Positions 1-12,230 of a stretch of 64,000 nt of DNA are shown in pieces (position 1 is the stretch's first letter; every line of letters begins with the position of its first letter). This DNA comes from Aporrectodea caliginosa. Taxonomy: Eukaryota > Annelida > Clitellata > Crassiclitellata > Lumbricidae. Both the position numbers and the translations under genes were made by a program. The notes under the pieces were generated by a model. It searched no databases. It worked only from the letters and a program-made list of their open reading frames with translations, and was not told where the DNA came from. Where the stretch lies: contig JACEVL010000045.1 in NCBI GenBank assembly GCA_020284085.1, positions 325,001-389,000 of the forward strand. The letters run 5' to 3'.

Positions 1-409
1 TTCGTTCATTCATTTGTTCTTTGTTTGTATGGTGTTTTTGTTCGTTCATTGTTTTCGTTCGTTCGTTTGCTAATTTGTTTATTGTTATTTCATGTAGGGC
101 CTAAGCCGCCTAAACGACGTAATATTACTTTCAATTTTATTACACGTCGAAAATGAGTATTGATGCATGTGGAAACTTTGAGCATCATAAATACGATTGA
201 AGCCATATTGTCTTTGAAGACGAACTGCATGTTTTTGCCCTTGTAACGGCATGGCCGTGTTACGGCGCCATATAAATTGTCGTAATTATTATTATTATTT
301 GTCCTACAAACAAACAATTTAACACCCATCAATGTTAACATAGAAAGAGATCGATATCAGATCGAATGATGACGTATCAATCACAATCGATCGTTTTCAT
401 CTGTTTCAG
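1..409. other. unassigned upstream/intronic DNA
   Basis: The first 70 bases are a degenerate TTCG/TTTG simple repeat, followed by about 340 bases in which I see no coding potential. Because the CUB exon that follows starts at a splice acceptor, this stretch is presumably intron of the same gene, whose 5' exons lie outside the window. Confidence 0.5.
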
Positions 410-661
410 CTCTACAGGTGACCAGCGACGCCTGTACGTCATCATCATCCTCCTCCCTTCCTTCTCCACTTCCATCCTCTTCCTCCTCTTCCTTCTCAAC
501 GACGGCCTTTTCCATTTCGACGCCCGAAGGATACATCACGAGCCCCGCATCCAATCCATCCTCAGAACCTCGGTCCCCAACCACCTGTTTCGTCTCATTC
601 CATCTGAACCCCGGTCAGCGCCTTAACCTCACCCTCTACGACTTCTCTTTCTCCTCTTACT

Positions 662-696
<35 letters not shown>

Positions 697-3600
697 CAGA
701 TGCCCTCCCGCAACCGTTCGGAACTCCCTCTTCCCAACGAGGGGTCACCGTCCATCTCCCTGGCCTCAGCGGGGCCCTTCAAGCCCTGCCATCGCTACGC
801 CCTCGTCATCGAACCCTTCTCCGCTGGCGACGCCGTCAGCGTCTGCGCAGGGAACCAGCGTCTCAGTCACGTGTACACTTCGCGTTCAAATCACGTCCAG
901 CTCGAGATCCTGGCGCCGCCGCCACACTTGACGACGGCGCATGTCTCTAGATTTCTGGTGCGATTCGAAGGTGGGTGGATGTGTAGGAGGCGGCGCACAG
1001 AGCTTAGCGAAGATGCGTGTCATTTGGAGCTGTCTGTTACTTGAAGTGATTCGCCGTTAATTAGAACTTACATCAGATTTCCGAAGATCAGGACGTTCGA
1101 ACGAAGAACGAAATGCAATTTCGTTTTCAGGACTTCAACGAAAACATTTCTCCTTTCATCGTTTTACTCTCATTAGATCCGTCAATTGCTTCTTCTTCGT
1201 TACGTCCTAACTTCTGTTCGAATTTCTGTGCTCTTCCTTCCTTCCTTCCTTCCTTCCTTCCTTCCTTCCTTCCTTCCTTCCTTCCTTCCTTCCTTCCTTC
1301 CTTCCTTCCTTTATTCCTTCCTTCCTTTATTCCCTCGTTCGTTCGTTCGTTCGTTCGTTCCTTCCTTCCTTCCTTCCTTCCTTCCTAACTTCCTCTTCCT
1401 ACCTTCATTCCATCCTTTCTCTTCCTACCTTCACTCCATCCTTTTTTCTGCCTTTCTTCATTCCTTTCTTCCTTTTTTCTTTTCTTTTCTCTTTCTTCCT
1501 TCGTTCCATCCTTTCTTTCTATCTTCTTCCTTTCTTTCTTCCTTCGTTGTTTCTTAATTATAAATGTTTCAGTTACGAATTTAACCTGTGCTCGTATAGA
1601 TAACTTCTTCTACTGAGCATCTCTCTTCTTCCTGTTTCCTATTGCTTAGTCATCGGCTGTCCCGATCCCGTTCATTCCGATGACGTCATCGTGACGTATG
1701 AGGAGAATCGGATGACGGTCACGTGCAATGCCTCTGGCGAGACTTCGTTTCTCGTCTGCTCTGGTCGACGATGGATCGGCTATCTGCCCAACTGCACCAA
1801 CAACAACAACAACCACAACAACGCTAAATCAGCCACAGGTGCTACTTCATATCTATAGGACCAGACACTATAGGCTCTGAACTCATACATACACACACAT
1901 ACATATATACATACATACACACATACATACATACATATATATATCTGCAGTATAGGACCAGACTAAATAGGCCCTGAACTCATACATACATACATACACA
2001 CACAGACATACAGATATACATGCATGAATACATTCATACATACATACTTGCATACATACATACATGCTGCCTCATTAAGTTAGAAATTTAAGGTCGGGAG
2101 CACTCTGAAGCGTTTCTCTTGAAGAGGCGCTATATAAATCTGTAATTACATTACTTTGCATCCTCTTCTCAATGCATACATACATACACTTATTTACTTT
2201 ATTAATTACCTAACTACTTATTTACGTAATTCCACACACATATTATGGCCAAAATAGACAAAATTTTAAATGTCTTGCATTACAGTTTTGCCATCAGAAC
2301 TCGATGACGATGATAATTTTGGAGACTTTTCGAGCTTGTCTCAAGTGGGTAAGTAGAAGCCGACAACAGGAATTTTGCTAAAATGTCGTAATTAATTAGC
2401 TGCATGTAGTATGCAATTTTAAAATTAAACTTTGGAATGAAGAGCTCGCTGCAAAGAACACACAATTTCAGTCAGAAGAGAAAAGAAAGTGCAGAGATAT
2501 ATGTACTATGTAGCATTAGCGAATAGTTTTCTTGACCTCGTCATATAAGGGCGAGTGATGAGTCATATTCCTCGCCGTCTGATGTTCCCACTGAGACTCT
2601 GTCCGGTCAGTGTAGGCCTAATCGCTCTACCGCTGAGTTCGCTTCGGAGTTTAGATGGAGCAGAAATCCAACAGATGAATTCATCCGGATCTGGCAGGAC
2701 TTCAGATCCGGGACCTCTGATTTGACCAACCACCTGAAATTTGAGATCCGCCACCTAAAGAATAGACGCGGCACCTAACTGCTTTCTTTAATAACAGTAA
2801 TCGATTTTGTGCATCGAGTTTAACACATTTTATGCTTATTCAAACAGCGAATAGCGAGTATCGATTATAGATACGCCAGCTATGCTTAGGTTTTAGAATT
2901 GGAGGTCCGCAATCTCTCGATAAGCAATTTAACCACTAAATCTCGAAACATTCATATGCCTTGTATGTCTCTCAAAAGGCATATTATTCCGATGTGGCAA
3001 GGGCAGTTTCAAAATGGAAGAATTACAACTGCGCATTAAAATTTTTGACTGAAAATAAAGATTTAGTGAAAAACTTGAGGGCAATACGTGCAACAATAAG
3101 TAGGCCTAGTTTAGAAATGTTGCAGTTAATGCTCGTCTTCAGAGTGCATTGGTAAGTGGATACTAAGACATAAAAACGTTATTCTCGTTGACCAGCGAAA
3201 TAGTTCTTAGTCAACACTGCTACTTGATCCTTAAATTGATATCGCGGAATCGATGGGCCGCCTGTAGATGAAAGACGCCATGCATGCAGGCCAACAAAAT
3301 GGCGGCATGATTTCTGCGCCTGCATGCACAGAGCGACCGCGGGGGTTCCTATCTCCTCGATTAATTCATAGATCAACGGTGACTGTATCGTCGGCTACAT
3401 ATAATGTTGAAAACTGCCCGGATGCAATTCTAATGCGCGTCGATCCTAAATGTAGAGTCTGCCGGAAAATTAGTCGATGTTTTCGACGGACCAATTGCCG
3501 CGGATCTTCTACAGTCGAGGAAATGAGAGGAAAATCAATGGCCAGACCGGATCCAAAATGGCCGGATTCCGCCATTTTGGGTCAGATAACGAGCTCTGAT

Positions 3601-4128
3601 CACAAGCCGACCCAGAAATGAATTTCATACCAGAAAAAAATGCGGTCCGTACTAAGTACATGGTCTGCTCTTTCGCTGTTAGCAATGACGATGAAGATGA
3701 TAAGGGCACACAATTTCACTCTACCCGAGAAAGACTCGATGAACTTGATCGCAAGAATATTATATAAAAACATGCACTAATTAACCCATCCTTAAGTAGC
3801 CATACTATCAACTATTATGGTTCACCTACAGCGTTTTGCCTGTCGTTTTATAAATAAACGAATATGCATACATAGTATTACATACAGTCATGATGTAATG
3901 CCCAACTGTAGTTTTATATCTGAATGGCAAGAGAGAGTATTGCAGGTAAACGAAATTGAATAACGTTATAAGGCCTACGCGTTTAGACCTAACAGCAGGA
4001 AAATGTTTTATAATACGTAATAAAGTGCATGTATAATATACATATTGTCCCCACATATTCACATACATATACAATTATATACATTCACCCAAATACACAT
4101 ACACACACCTACACACACCTACACACAC

Positions 4129-4166
<38 letters not shown>

Positions 4167-7100
4167 ACGCACGCACACAAACACGCACACATACACATTA
4201 TATTCATTTATTCATTCATTCATTTGAGAATTTATATAGCGCCACTTTAGGAAAACTACTCAGAGGTGCTCCCGACTCCAAAGCGCTAAAAAGAACAGTT
4301 TTAAGTTTAGTGAGGAAAGTTACAGACAGCTTCCCAGTGTGTACTGTGTAGGCGCAGCTCTATAGGAAGAACATTCCAGATCACTGGGCAGTCTGGACCT
4401 ACCAAAGAAAAAGCTCGATTCCACATAGTCGCGGTACGAGCAAACAGAACAAGAAGAACTCCTTTTTCTGCGGAGCGTAGAAGGCGACGCCCTGGGAACC
4501 CGAAATCAAACAGCAGAACTCACGGAGATAAATTGAGGCGAGGCCCTGGAGACAGCGACAAACTAAGGCATCTACCCTGTACTCAATGCGCTGGCAGATA
4601 GGGAGCCAGTGAAGGACCTCCGATATGATTGTATCTGGAGACGTGACCATACTTGGTAATTTGCCCAATACATTTACGTAAGCTTTAACAAGATGGTACG
4701 TATCTCAAGCGCGTCAGTTTTTGTTGCATAAGTTGGTCACGTGAGTAATTTCTTAGATGATTTTCTTTCGTTCGGACTTCTGACGTGACCTAGCATTTGT
4801 TCTTGGAATATATTGATATCTTTCGCTGTTTTTGGCTATTGTGGACGGTGTTCGGACATCTTTTGTCAAGGTCTCATGAGCCGCAGATGGACGCAACAAC
4901 CGAATAACCCTCTCTCGTATATAAGCCTATGTATGTATGTATGCGTGTGTGTGTATGTATAATGTGTATGTAACTAAGTTTATGTATGTATGTATGTGTG
5001 TATGCATGATAGATAGATAGATATTCGTTTTATTATCTGACAGGTTGACAGACCGCAACCAGTTACAATAGAAATATCTTAAATAATGAAATCAAATTCA
5101 AACAACAACAAAAATCAGACAAGTGTGCAGTCAGGTGAGACCTAGGGCAAGCGTTTGCATAAAGTATCTGCTCTATGTTTGTATGTATGTATTGTATGTA
5201 CGTATGTATATATATGTGTGTGTGTGTATGTGTGTATGTATGTATGTTTTTGGAATGAGACTCACGTCCTACGCCACTTCTTTCCACCACCTGTGCGTAG
5301 ACCCTAAGCTCTCCCACCTCCCGTGCACATGACTTCGTACTTTCTCCAAAAGACTAAAAATCATACATCTAGAGTTCTATATAAGAGTATTCTGAAGCCA
5401 TCCCGTTGACTCCAAATCTCAATAATTCCAACATTTATTCTTTTTTCTCTTTAGCTTTTGTGAGGTGTTAGTGGCGAAGCGGTTTATCTTCCTGCTTGAT
5501 GTACAATAAACGAATATAATATGTGTGTTTGTGTATGTATATAATGTATGAATGTGCGTATGCATGTGTGCGTAATGACTATGTATGTATGCATATATGC
5601 ATGTATGCATGTATGTACTGTGTCTGTATGCATGTATGTATGTATGCATGTATGTTGGTATTGTATGTATGTAGGCCCATGCATGTATTTGTATATGTAT
5701 ATGTGTGTCTGTATCTATGTGTCAGTGTGATTCTCCTTACAGATTTTATTTTAGTTATAGTTACAGTTATAGTTAATGGTCTTTTATTTTAGTTATAGTT
5801 ATAGTTATAGTTAGTATTATTTTTTTTAGTTATAGTTATAGTTATAGTTAATGGATTTTTATTTTAGTTAATTTTAGTTACTACTTAGTTGCAATAATTA
5901 AGGCTATAAGCAAAATTGTGTATTAACACGCTGTTTCACAATTTGCTCAGAGCTTTGAAAGCCTTTGAACCATGGGTGCATTCAGCTTGATGAATAGGCC
6001 TACACGAGTTTCCAAAGCAACTAACAAACTGCATTATAAAAATATCGCATTTTTCGTTCTCATTTGTGTCGAATCGTCCATATTGCACCTCCTATTTTTA
6101 TTTTTTGCATTAACGAAAATAAAGATGAATTTTCGTTAGTGTTATTTTCGTTATAGTTATAGTTATAGTTAATGATATTTTTAGTTATAGTTATAGTTAT
6201 CGTTAACGAAGTCATTTTATTTTCGTTAACGAACATTTTCGTTATCGTTATCGTTAACGAGAATCACACTGCTATGTGTGCATGTCTGTTTGCGTAATGA
6301 TTACGCATGCATAGTTTATTTATGTATTTATGTATGTATGTATGGTGTATGTATGTATGTATGTATGTATGTATGTATAGGGAGGTGGTTCAGTACGTCC
6401 ACGCCGTCTCCCTCGGGCAACGGGACTAGGTCCCGGCTAAATCTGAACCAAGGAAGAGGGAGAGACCTGAACAGTCGCCTTCACCCCATTGATCATGAAA
6501 CTCAAAATGGATTAAGAGGAAGGCAGAAGAAACGATGGATGGATATGATAAGGGAGGACTGTGGAGAAATGGGCTGGACGGTTCAGGAGGCTATGCATCG
6601 GGCATACAACAGAGAGGGATGGAGGTCTTCCATAAACGAGCGGCTTATGCGTGCGGGAGCATCGCCAAGGCCATAAGTCAAGTCAGTAAGTCAGTATGGT
6701 GTATGCTGCAGTATGCATGTATGTAAGCTTATGTGTGTATGTATATGTGTATGTACCCGTGTGCAATGATGATGTATGTATGTATTTGTGTACGTGAGAG
6801 GAAAGTATACGCAGAGGATTAGTGAACTCTCTGGGTCGGAAATAGAAAGCTTTGACGGCCGATAATTAATTACTAACCGTCTTAAAGCGCATTAAGACAT
6901 AGCAGACACTTTGCCGACCACACGTGGTTCTCCCCCTCGTTCGCCCCTTCAACACTAAACAACATCCAACGTAGCCGTCTGTCTGACCCCATTTGACCTC
7001 TTGACCTGGGAGTTATTTTTTTCCTGCCTGCCTATCGACTGTGTTTTGACTAAGCGCCTGTGAATAAGCTGGTTCCCGCGGCTTCGTTGTTTTTTGGACG

Positions 7101-8818
7101 CTGTAGAAATTTCAACATTCACTTGGCATCTCTGGACAACCCCTCTGAGACGACGCAGCGCTCCTGAATAAGCTGATGCCCTTTGCCTAGCTTCAAAGCA
7201 GCGCTATAGAAATCTTGAGACGTCATGAACCCTCATTTCCAAGGGCATTACCTTATAAAAGGCGATCGACGAAGTCTCTGGTGGACCAATCAGAAAGGTC
7301 GTGTTATTCAAAGAGTCAAACAACGTGACTTTCATGTGACTATAAACTTACCCTACCATCCGCTAGGTGGAGCGGCTGCTTTGATTTATTGACCACCACA
7401 TATAATTATGCGAGATTTACACAGCGAAGATAGACTGCTACACGGTAACTTAATATGCGCTGTGATCAATGCGAGAACTATATATCAAACGGGTGATGAG
7501 CGACTACTCCAAGCTACCTCACAACGTTACAGTCCAGCGTTACAAGTCGCTGTTTGAACTGGACCAACGCCCTGCGAGTTCATGCCTGCTTGTATGTCCT
7601 ACTGCCTATGTTTACATATGTGCCTTGTTTTGCACGTGCGTGTATTGCAAACAGGAAATTACTAGCAATCCATAAGTCAACATGACGCGAGATTTCCGTG
7701 CACAGTATCGAGAGATTTATCTGACAGGTCATTGAAATATCTATTGACAGTCTCTCTGTTTACTCACTATTGACACGAAGACGACTGGCTTGCAGTCTTT
7801 TCTCCTGCAGTGACAACTCTATAGCCGGCTTTTGACGACACCTTATTATTTTGCACGGGATACCATATCACGTTAGCAGTTACTGTATCGACTCCGAGTC
7901 AGTTGCTACCAAATTACCTGTTTATTTGCCACATTCAGGACGTGACGAACAACGTGGCGTATAACGATAATATTATGGTTTACTTTAGACCAATGTTTTC
8001 CGATCTGTTTTGGTTACGGATTCTTGTTGATCTGAAACTGTTTTGACGGAAACTCGGTCTAAACAAAACAGTTTCTGGTATAGGGCCTACACGTAGCGCG
8101 TGCGAAGCCGATCAAATTAGGTTTAGTTAATAACACAGTTATGAATAATAGAATTATCTGTTATATAAGCAAATTTTAAGGGAAAGCCTATAAAATTAGG
8201 TTTAATTAATAATACAGTTAGGATTAATAGAATTATCTTTTATATAAGCAGATTTTGAAGAAAATTTCTCACATGAAAATATGAAGTGTAAAGTTCAAAC
8301 CAAGTGCATTGCAATGCAATACCGGGAATATACATTACAAGGACTTAATAATGTGCCTGGTGTTTTTGCTTCGTCCACATATTTTTATGATGTTCGGCTT
8401 GATGATAGAAAGTTGGATTTTATGGGGTCGATCGGGTGCAGAATTTTTTCGTATATAGTACCCTTGTCCTCACCCCGAGGTCTCATTTATAATGTAACAA
8501 CACATCCAAATTTTGACTAATTTCCTCACGGAACGCTTGTCCTTCAGTCAAGGAACCCTAGGGTACCGCGGAACACCCTTTGGGAAAAGCTGCTTTAGAC
8601 GATGGCAGTTGATTCGTGGGAAATTCTATTCGTAAGTAAGTGGGACTTGGTAGTCGATTGGTTGAGTGCTCGCATTGTTACGCGGAGAGAACGGGTTCGA
8701 ACCTCCGCTGAAACGGTTACTGTGTAGGGACCATGAGCAATAAATAAATAAATACTACTAGGCTACTACTAATAATAATAAAGATGATGATTATGATGAT
8801 GACGATCATGATGATGAA

Positions 8819-8870
<52 letters not shown>

Positions 8871-8943
8871 TTGATGACGACGATGATGATGATGATGTTG
8901 ATGATGATGTTGTTGATGTTGATGATGTTGTTGTTGTTGTTGT

Positions 8944-8991
<48 letters not shown>

Positions 8992-9072
8992 CGACGATGA
9001 TGATGATGATGATGTTGATGATGATGTTGTTGATGTTGATGATGATGATTATGTTGTTGCTGTTGTTGTTGT

Positions 9073-9147
<75 letters not shown>

Positions 9148-9228
9148 CGACGACGATGATGATGATGATGTTGATGATGATGTTGTTGATGTTGATGATG
9201 ATGATGATGTTGTTGTTGTTGTTATTGT

Positions 9229-9309
<81 letters not shown>

Positions 9310-10030
9310 CGATGAAATAGAATCTTTCATAGTAATGGTGTATTTCTTTAGGCATATCGATGGTGATAACATTCGGAGTGGCTCTTCTCGTCGTTGTCTA
9401 CGTTTCCGTTATGGCAGTGTGCGCCATGTACATTCGTAAGTAAGTACATCTGTTCCATGTCTTCGCATCTTTATTCATATTTCATTATTTTGTTGAAGAC
9501 TATTATTTTATCCCTTCAATCAATCAATCAGCCAATCTGAACTTCATATAACGCCCCTTCAAGATACCTACTCAGAAGCACTCCCGGCCCAGCACGGCTG
9601 AATAGAACGGTTTTTAAAGATAAGTAAAAATCCGAAAAATTAGTCCTACTGTAGGTGAGAAACTCAGCTCCAATGGAAGGTTGTTCCAGATAGCCTGGCC
9701 CACGACGGAGAAAACTCGACGTTGCATGATGAAGCTGCGTGCAAAGGGGACAATTAAGGCCCATGGCTTTCAGTGTTGCATTTCTATCAGAAAATTGAAA
9801 GAATCACAGGCGTATTTAGGGGTGGTTTAACGGGTTCAACCCCCCATGCATTACTGTTGTTGAAAACTATAAATATAGAAAAATACGGCAATTTTCAATG
9901 GAACCCCAGAAAAGTTAAACTCCCTCCGAATTATTTTTCTGGCTACGCCCCTGAAAAGGATTGAGTATTAACCAAATGGATATTCATAATTGGTTTTATG
10001 AACTGTGTGTGTATGCCTACACAAGTAAGT

Positions 10031-10124
<94 letters not shown>

Positions 10125-11305
10125 TGGTCTTTAATACACCATTTGCAAACGTACAATGGGTCAACAGTTGTATAATGATAATGATAAAACATGGAAGTAA
10201 TAATTGTGTAAAAACTCAAATACTAATGAAACATGATTAGTAGGCTAATTGTTCAGCATCCTAGTGATAAATCCCTTCCTAATAAGGGCCCAGAGTGCGG
10301 AATATTACGGTTGTGCGAACGAGGTCTTAGGGAATATCCGGTATCACGGATATGAGGGAGCAATCCGTGTAGGACATGCAATTGTTCTTATTTTACAGCA
10401 GACGCAAGCGCTATAAGACCGCAGCGGAAGCGACCGAGCAGACGACCTCCTTCCTTGAGCGCGAGGACAGCTGCCAGCTGGTCAATCTCTTCTCAAAACG
10501 CAGAGGACAACACAACCACGGCCTTACGCAGCAGAACAATGGCGGCGGCCACCATGTTGAAAACGCTGATCCACACGAAGTATTCTGTCTACACCATCAC
10601 GACGCATATATCTATGGCGGATGTCACGGACGCCATTTTGGCTGTTTACACGAAGGACATAGACTCATGGGTGTCGAAAACACTCGAAATAACCGCGAAG
10701 GGGCGCATAATGTACGAGTTTTCGAGAGTTTAGGGGTCGCGAGTCGCATCGAAAAGCCTTCGGACGGTTGGGGGCAGGAAGTCGACGATAAATGGGGCAG
10801 TCGGAACAACGAGCAGGACGAAATAAAACCTGATTGGGTCTGTCTTGACGCCGCTCTGATTGGCTGTCCTCATGGCGACGCACATTTCAAATTGGGCGAC
10901 CGTTTTGTTAGTCGTACGACAGCTTCTGGTGGTGGACCATTTGGGAGAAATGTGGAGAACCCCGACGAAGAGGAAAGACTGATCGAGTGCCTCCACTTGA
11001 GCTGTGGTTATCCGAAAACGGAAAGTGAAGTAGGACTCGATTTCTTGAAAGATTACGCAATGCAGCGCGCGGAGAATGAAGCGTTTGGTGTACTTCCAAA
11101 GCAGTCGTCAGTTCTTGTTATTGAATCGAGTCCGGATCACAATCATGAAGGTTCCGGTTGTTTCGATCTGGATCAAGCAGAAGAGAAGAAGAAGACAAAA
11201 TCAGAGTTGGCGAATACCGTGTTCAGTCTTGCTGAGATGGTGGAGAGAGCCGGACCTGACGTTGTCTGCCCATGGATTGCAGCCACTGGTTCTCCTCTTC
11301 TTTAG
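410..11305 (+). CDS. CUB-sushi single-pass membrane receptor (3' part of gene, 4 exons)
   Basis: Four exons join in one open frame: 418-970 (acceptor at 417; 409 is an alternative), 1650-1838, 9352-9439 and 10399-11305. Exon 1 encodes a CUB-like domain: a GYITSP start, the strand NPGQRLNLTLYDF, then CHRYALVIEP, VCAGN and SRSNHVQLEI, with FLVRFE at the end; serine-rich runs (a TCC microsatellite) interrupt it. Exon 2 encodes one sushi/CCP module with four cysteines (CPDP...VTCNASG...FLVCSGRRW...LPNC) and an Asn-rich linker. Exon 3 is a transmembrane helix (about 24 hydrophobic residues from MVITFGVALL) followed by the stop-transfer residues RKRKRYK or RNRRKRYK, depending on which of two adjacent AGs is used. 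Exon 4 is a single 302-residue cytoplasmic tail that I do not recognise; it is His/Gly/Asp rich and ends GSPLL. Junction phases agree (1, 1, 2). The signal peptide and 5' exons are outside the window. CUB and sushi modules usually bind ligands or complement-like proteins; the function here is unknown. Confidence 0.75.
1235..1390. repeat. (CTTC)n / (GTTC)n microsatellite in intron
   Basis: More than 150 bases of CCTT/TTCG tetranucleotide repeat lie in the intron between the CUB and sushi exons. Degenerate pyrimidine-rich copies continue to about 1555. The Pro-Ser-Phe-Leu reading frames across it are artefacts of the repeat. Confidence 0.9.
2088..2150 (+). repeat. L2/CR1-type LINE 3' tail
   Basis: The sequence runs ...GGGAGCACTCTGAAG...GAGGCGCTATATAAATC. 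The GCGCTATATAAAT ending is the typical 3' end of L2-clade LINEs and recurs more than ten times in this window on both strands. Only the extreme 3' end is present here. Confidence 0.6.
4229..4670 (-). repeat. L2/CR1-type LINE 3' end
   Basis: On the minus strand the copy ends with the GGCGCTATATAAATTC tail, seen on + as ATTTATATAGCGCC at about 4230, followed by an ATTC microsatellite. Upstream, minus-strand reading gives fragments such as RTATMWNRAFSL, similar to the end of the LINE reverse transcriptase ORF. It is 5' truncated and has no complete ORF. Confidence 0.55.
5723..6271. mobile_element. hAT MITE with internal GTTATA repeats
   Basis: The element has 13-bp terminal inverted repeats (CAGTGTGATTCTC and GAGAATCACACTG) flanked by a perfect 8-bp target-site duplication, CTATGTGT, at 5715-5722 and 6272-6279. 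An 8-bp duplication with CAG termini is diagnostic of the hAT superfamily. The 549-bp body is non-coding and consists largely of (TTAGTTATAG)n and CGTTAACG-type repeats. A partial relative with the same subterminal sequence lies at about 24345-24533 in the opposite orientation. Confidence 0.9.
6395..6690 (+). pseudogene. LINE reverse transcriptase C-terminal fragment
   Basis: The frame contains RGRQKKRWMDMIREDCGEM followed by WTVQEAMHRAYNREGWRSS, the pattern (GRpkkRWxDxIxxD...A.dRxxWRxxv) found after the RT domain in RTE/CR1-like retrotransposons. The copy is truncated on both sides and flanked by (TATG)n microsatellites. Confidence 0.6.
7105..7228 (+). repeat. SINE-like dispersed repeat (AATAAGCTG family)
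   Basis: The core ACAACCCCTCTGA, then GAATAAGCTGATGCCCT and a tail GCGCTATAGAAATCTTGAGA, recurs at 22425-22520 (-), 44625-44755 (+), 59870-59990 (-), 60525-60640 (-) and 61445-61545 (+). At 44.7 kb the tail is followed by (GATTAC)n, which fits a retroposon 3' tail. I cannot name the family. Confidence 0.5.
8641..8745 (+). repeat. tRNA-derived SINE head
   Basis: It begins GGGACTTGGTAGTCGATTGG, has a good B box (GGGTTCGAACC) and continues CGCTGAAACGG...TGTAGGGACC, ending in (ATAA)n. The same ...GTAGGGACC... segment follows the tRNA-like head at 35.3 kb, so this is a SINE and not a tRNA gene. Confidence 0.6.
8775..9310. repeat. 530-bp (GAT)n/(GTT)n trinucleotide minisatellite
   Basis: About 180 near-uninterrupted GAT triplets are broken by a recurring higher-order motif (GATGTTGATGATGATGTTGTTG, written here only in outline) present three times. 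All frames on both strands are open, giving meaningless poly-Met, poly-Ile/Asn and poly-Ser readings. It ends only 40 bp upstream of the transmembrane-exon acceptor. Confidence 0.95.
9535..9765 (-). repeat. L2/CR1-type LINE 3' end
   Basis: The minus-strand frame reads LKTVLFSRAGPGVLLSRYLE and then the tail GGCGTTATATGAAGTTC. This is the usual C-terminus and 3' tail of L2-like elements. It is 5' truncated and lies in the intron between the TM and cytoplasmic exons. Confidence 0.6.
9803..9955. mobile_element. possible hAT-like MITE
   Basis: The left end CAGGCGTATTTAGGGG and the right end GCTACGCCCCTG resemble hAT termini (CAGGGGCGT class), but the termini match imperfectly and I see no convincing 8-bp duplication. 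Confidence 0.3.
10026..10125. repeat. (TAAG)n microsatellite
   Basis: About 25 uninterrupted copies of GTAA/TAAG lie in the last intron of the CUB-sushi gene, 270 bp before the final exon. Confidence 0.95.
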
Positions 11306-12136
11306 GATGTCCGACAACTGCGGGTATAGACTGTACTCTAGTACCCATGACGATTGCACAGCAGATATAGGCAATGCACGGCCTAGTTCCCCATAGTTTC
11401 GCATTCGTCAGCTCTGCCTACAGCTACGAACCCCAATGCTTCGCGTATTTTTTATTGTTCAACTGGAAACTGCTTTCTGTGAAATCTGCTTTCTTTTCAA
11501 CCGGACGCTCTGTCGAACGATAATATAAGCACAAACCCATACAGTGTCATGTAGTCCTATATCAACTGTTACAGATGTCAGTAGATGTCAATAGATAACC
11601 GGTTGAAGACTACTTTCTGCTTTAGAACCAATTTTTAGTGTAAAGGTTTCGTTCAAGTTACAAGGAGCTTTAGTAAAGCTTTAGAAGAAATTACAACGAG
11701 AGATGGCTGTGCCAAAATCGATACGCTGAATTATGAATGACACCAAAATGAAGTTACATATTTGTTTTCAATGTTTTTGTATTGTATGCAAGCATTTATA
11801 AAGCGCCTCTAGTAGGTGAACCGTTCAGAGGCGTTTCCAATGCGCAAGGCCACGAGAGAAGAAATAGGTTTTGAGAAAAGAAAAGGAGGAGGAGGGGTTA
11901 CCACTTACCAGCTAGAATTTGAGAGCGAGTAGATGGAGACAGCGCATTCAAAAGAGAGGGACCAATAATTGAGGTAAAGCACCGGGACCGAGCCATAATA
12001 TCGTTTGTTGTATGAGGAACTAGAAGATCAAGTCTGTATGAAGAGCGGAGTGGACGATGCGAGGAGGCTGAATGAGGTCGAAGATATTTCGACTTAGCCT
12101 ACCTGTGACAAAATTTTCACACCACTCTCTGTTTAG
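11306..12136. other. 3' flank of the CUB-sushi gene with LINE tail
   Basis: Downstream of the stop codon I see no canonical AATAAA close by. A minus-strand L2-type 3' end occupies about 11794-12110 (ATTTATAAAGCGCCTCT, followed by TTCAGAGGCG). No gene is recognised. Confidence 0.5.
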
Positions 12137-12230
12137 GGGTCGTCCATTATTTATGTAAAAAAAGGGAAGGGGGTTTGAAAAAGTTTGACAATTCTTGACA
12201 AGGGGTTAGTAGAACTTTGCTTACTAACCA
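12137..12230. mobile_element. single hAT-like terminus
   Basis: TAGGGGTCGTCCATTATTTA followed by G-rich tracts and AAAAGTTTGACAATTCTTGA matches, in inverted form, the sequence ending at 24163 (TGGACGACCCCTA). No second terminus or target duplication is seen here, so this is a truncated member. Confidence 0.4.

Larger units (their letters stand above)
1839..9351 (+). other. 7.5-kb intron 3 of the CUB-sushi gene
   Basis: Donor CAG|gtgcta at 1838 and acceptor tttag at 9351. The intron holds (CATA)n and (CA)n tracts at 1885-2065, 4030-4170, 4920-5010 and 5165-5250, LINE and SINE remnants, one complete hAT MITE and a long GAT tract. The stretches 2200-4000, 6780-7100 and 7230-8640 show no gene or recognised element, apart from a two-copy tandem repeat of about 79 bp at 8105-8262. 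Confidence 0.7.

Noticed and set aside
5063..5792. Frames rich in Tyr-Val-Cys-Met or His-Thr-Tyr-Ile
   Set aside because: Translations of TATG/CATA microsatellites.
8717..9372. Long open frames encoding poly-Met, poly-Ile/Asn and poly-Ser
   Set aside because: They follow automatically from a GAT trinucleotide tract open in all frames; no gene.
10026..10125. CRISPR-like or other spaced array
   Set aside because: It is a continuous (TAAG)n microsatellite without spacers, in a eukaryotic intron.
10624..11099. Several minus-strand frames opposite the cytoplasmic exon
   Set aside because: Shadows of the long plus-strand exon; no splice-site or domain support.
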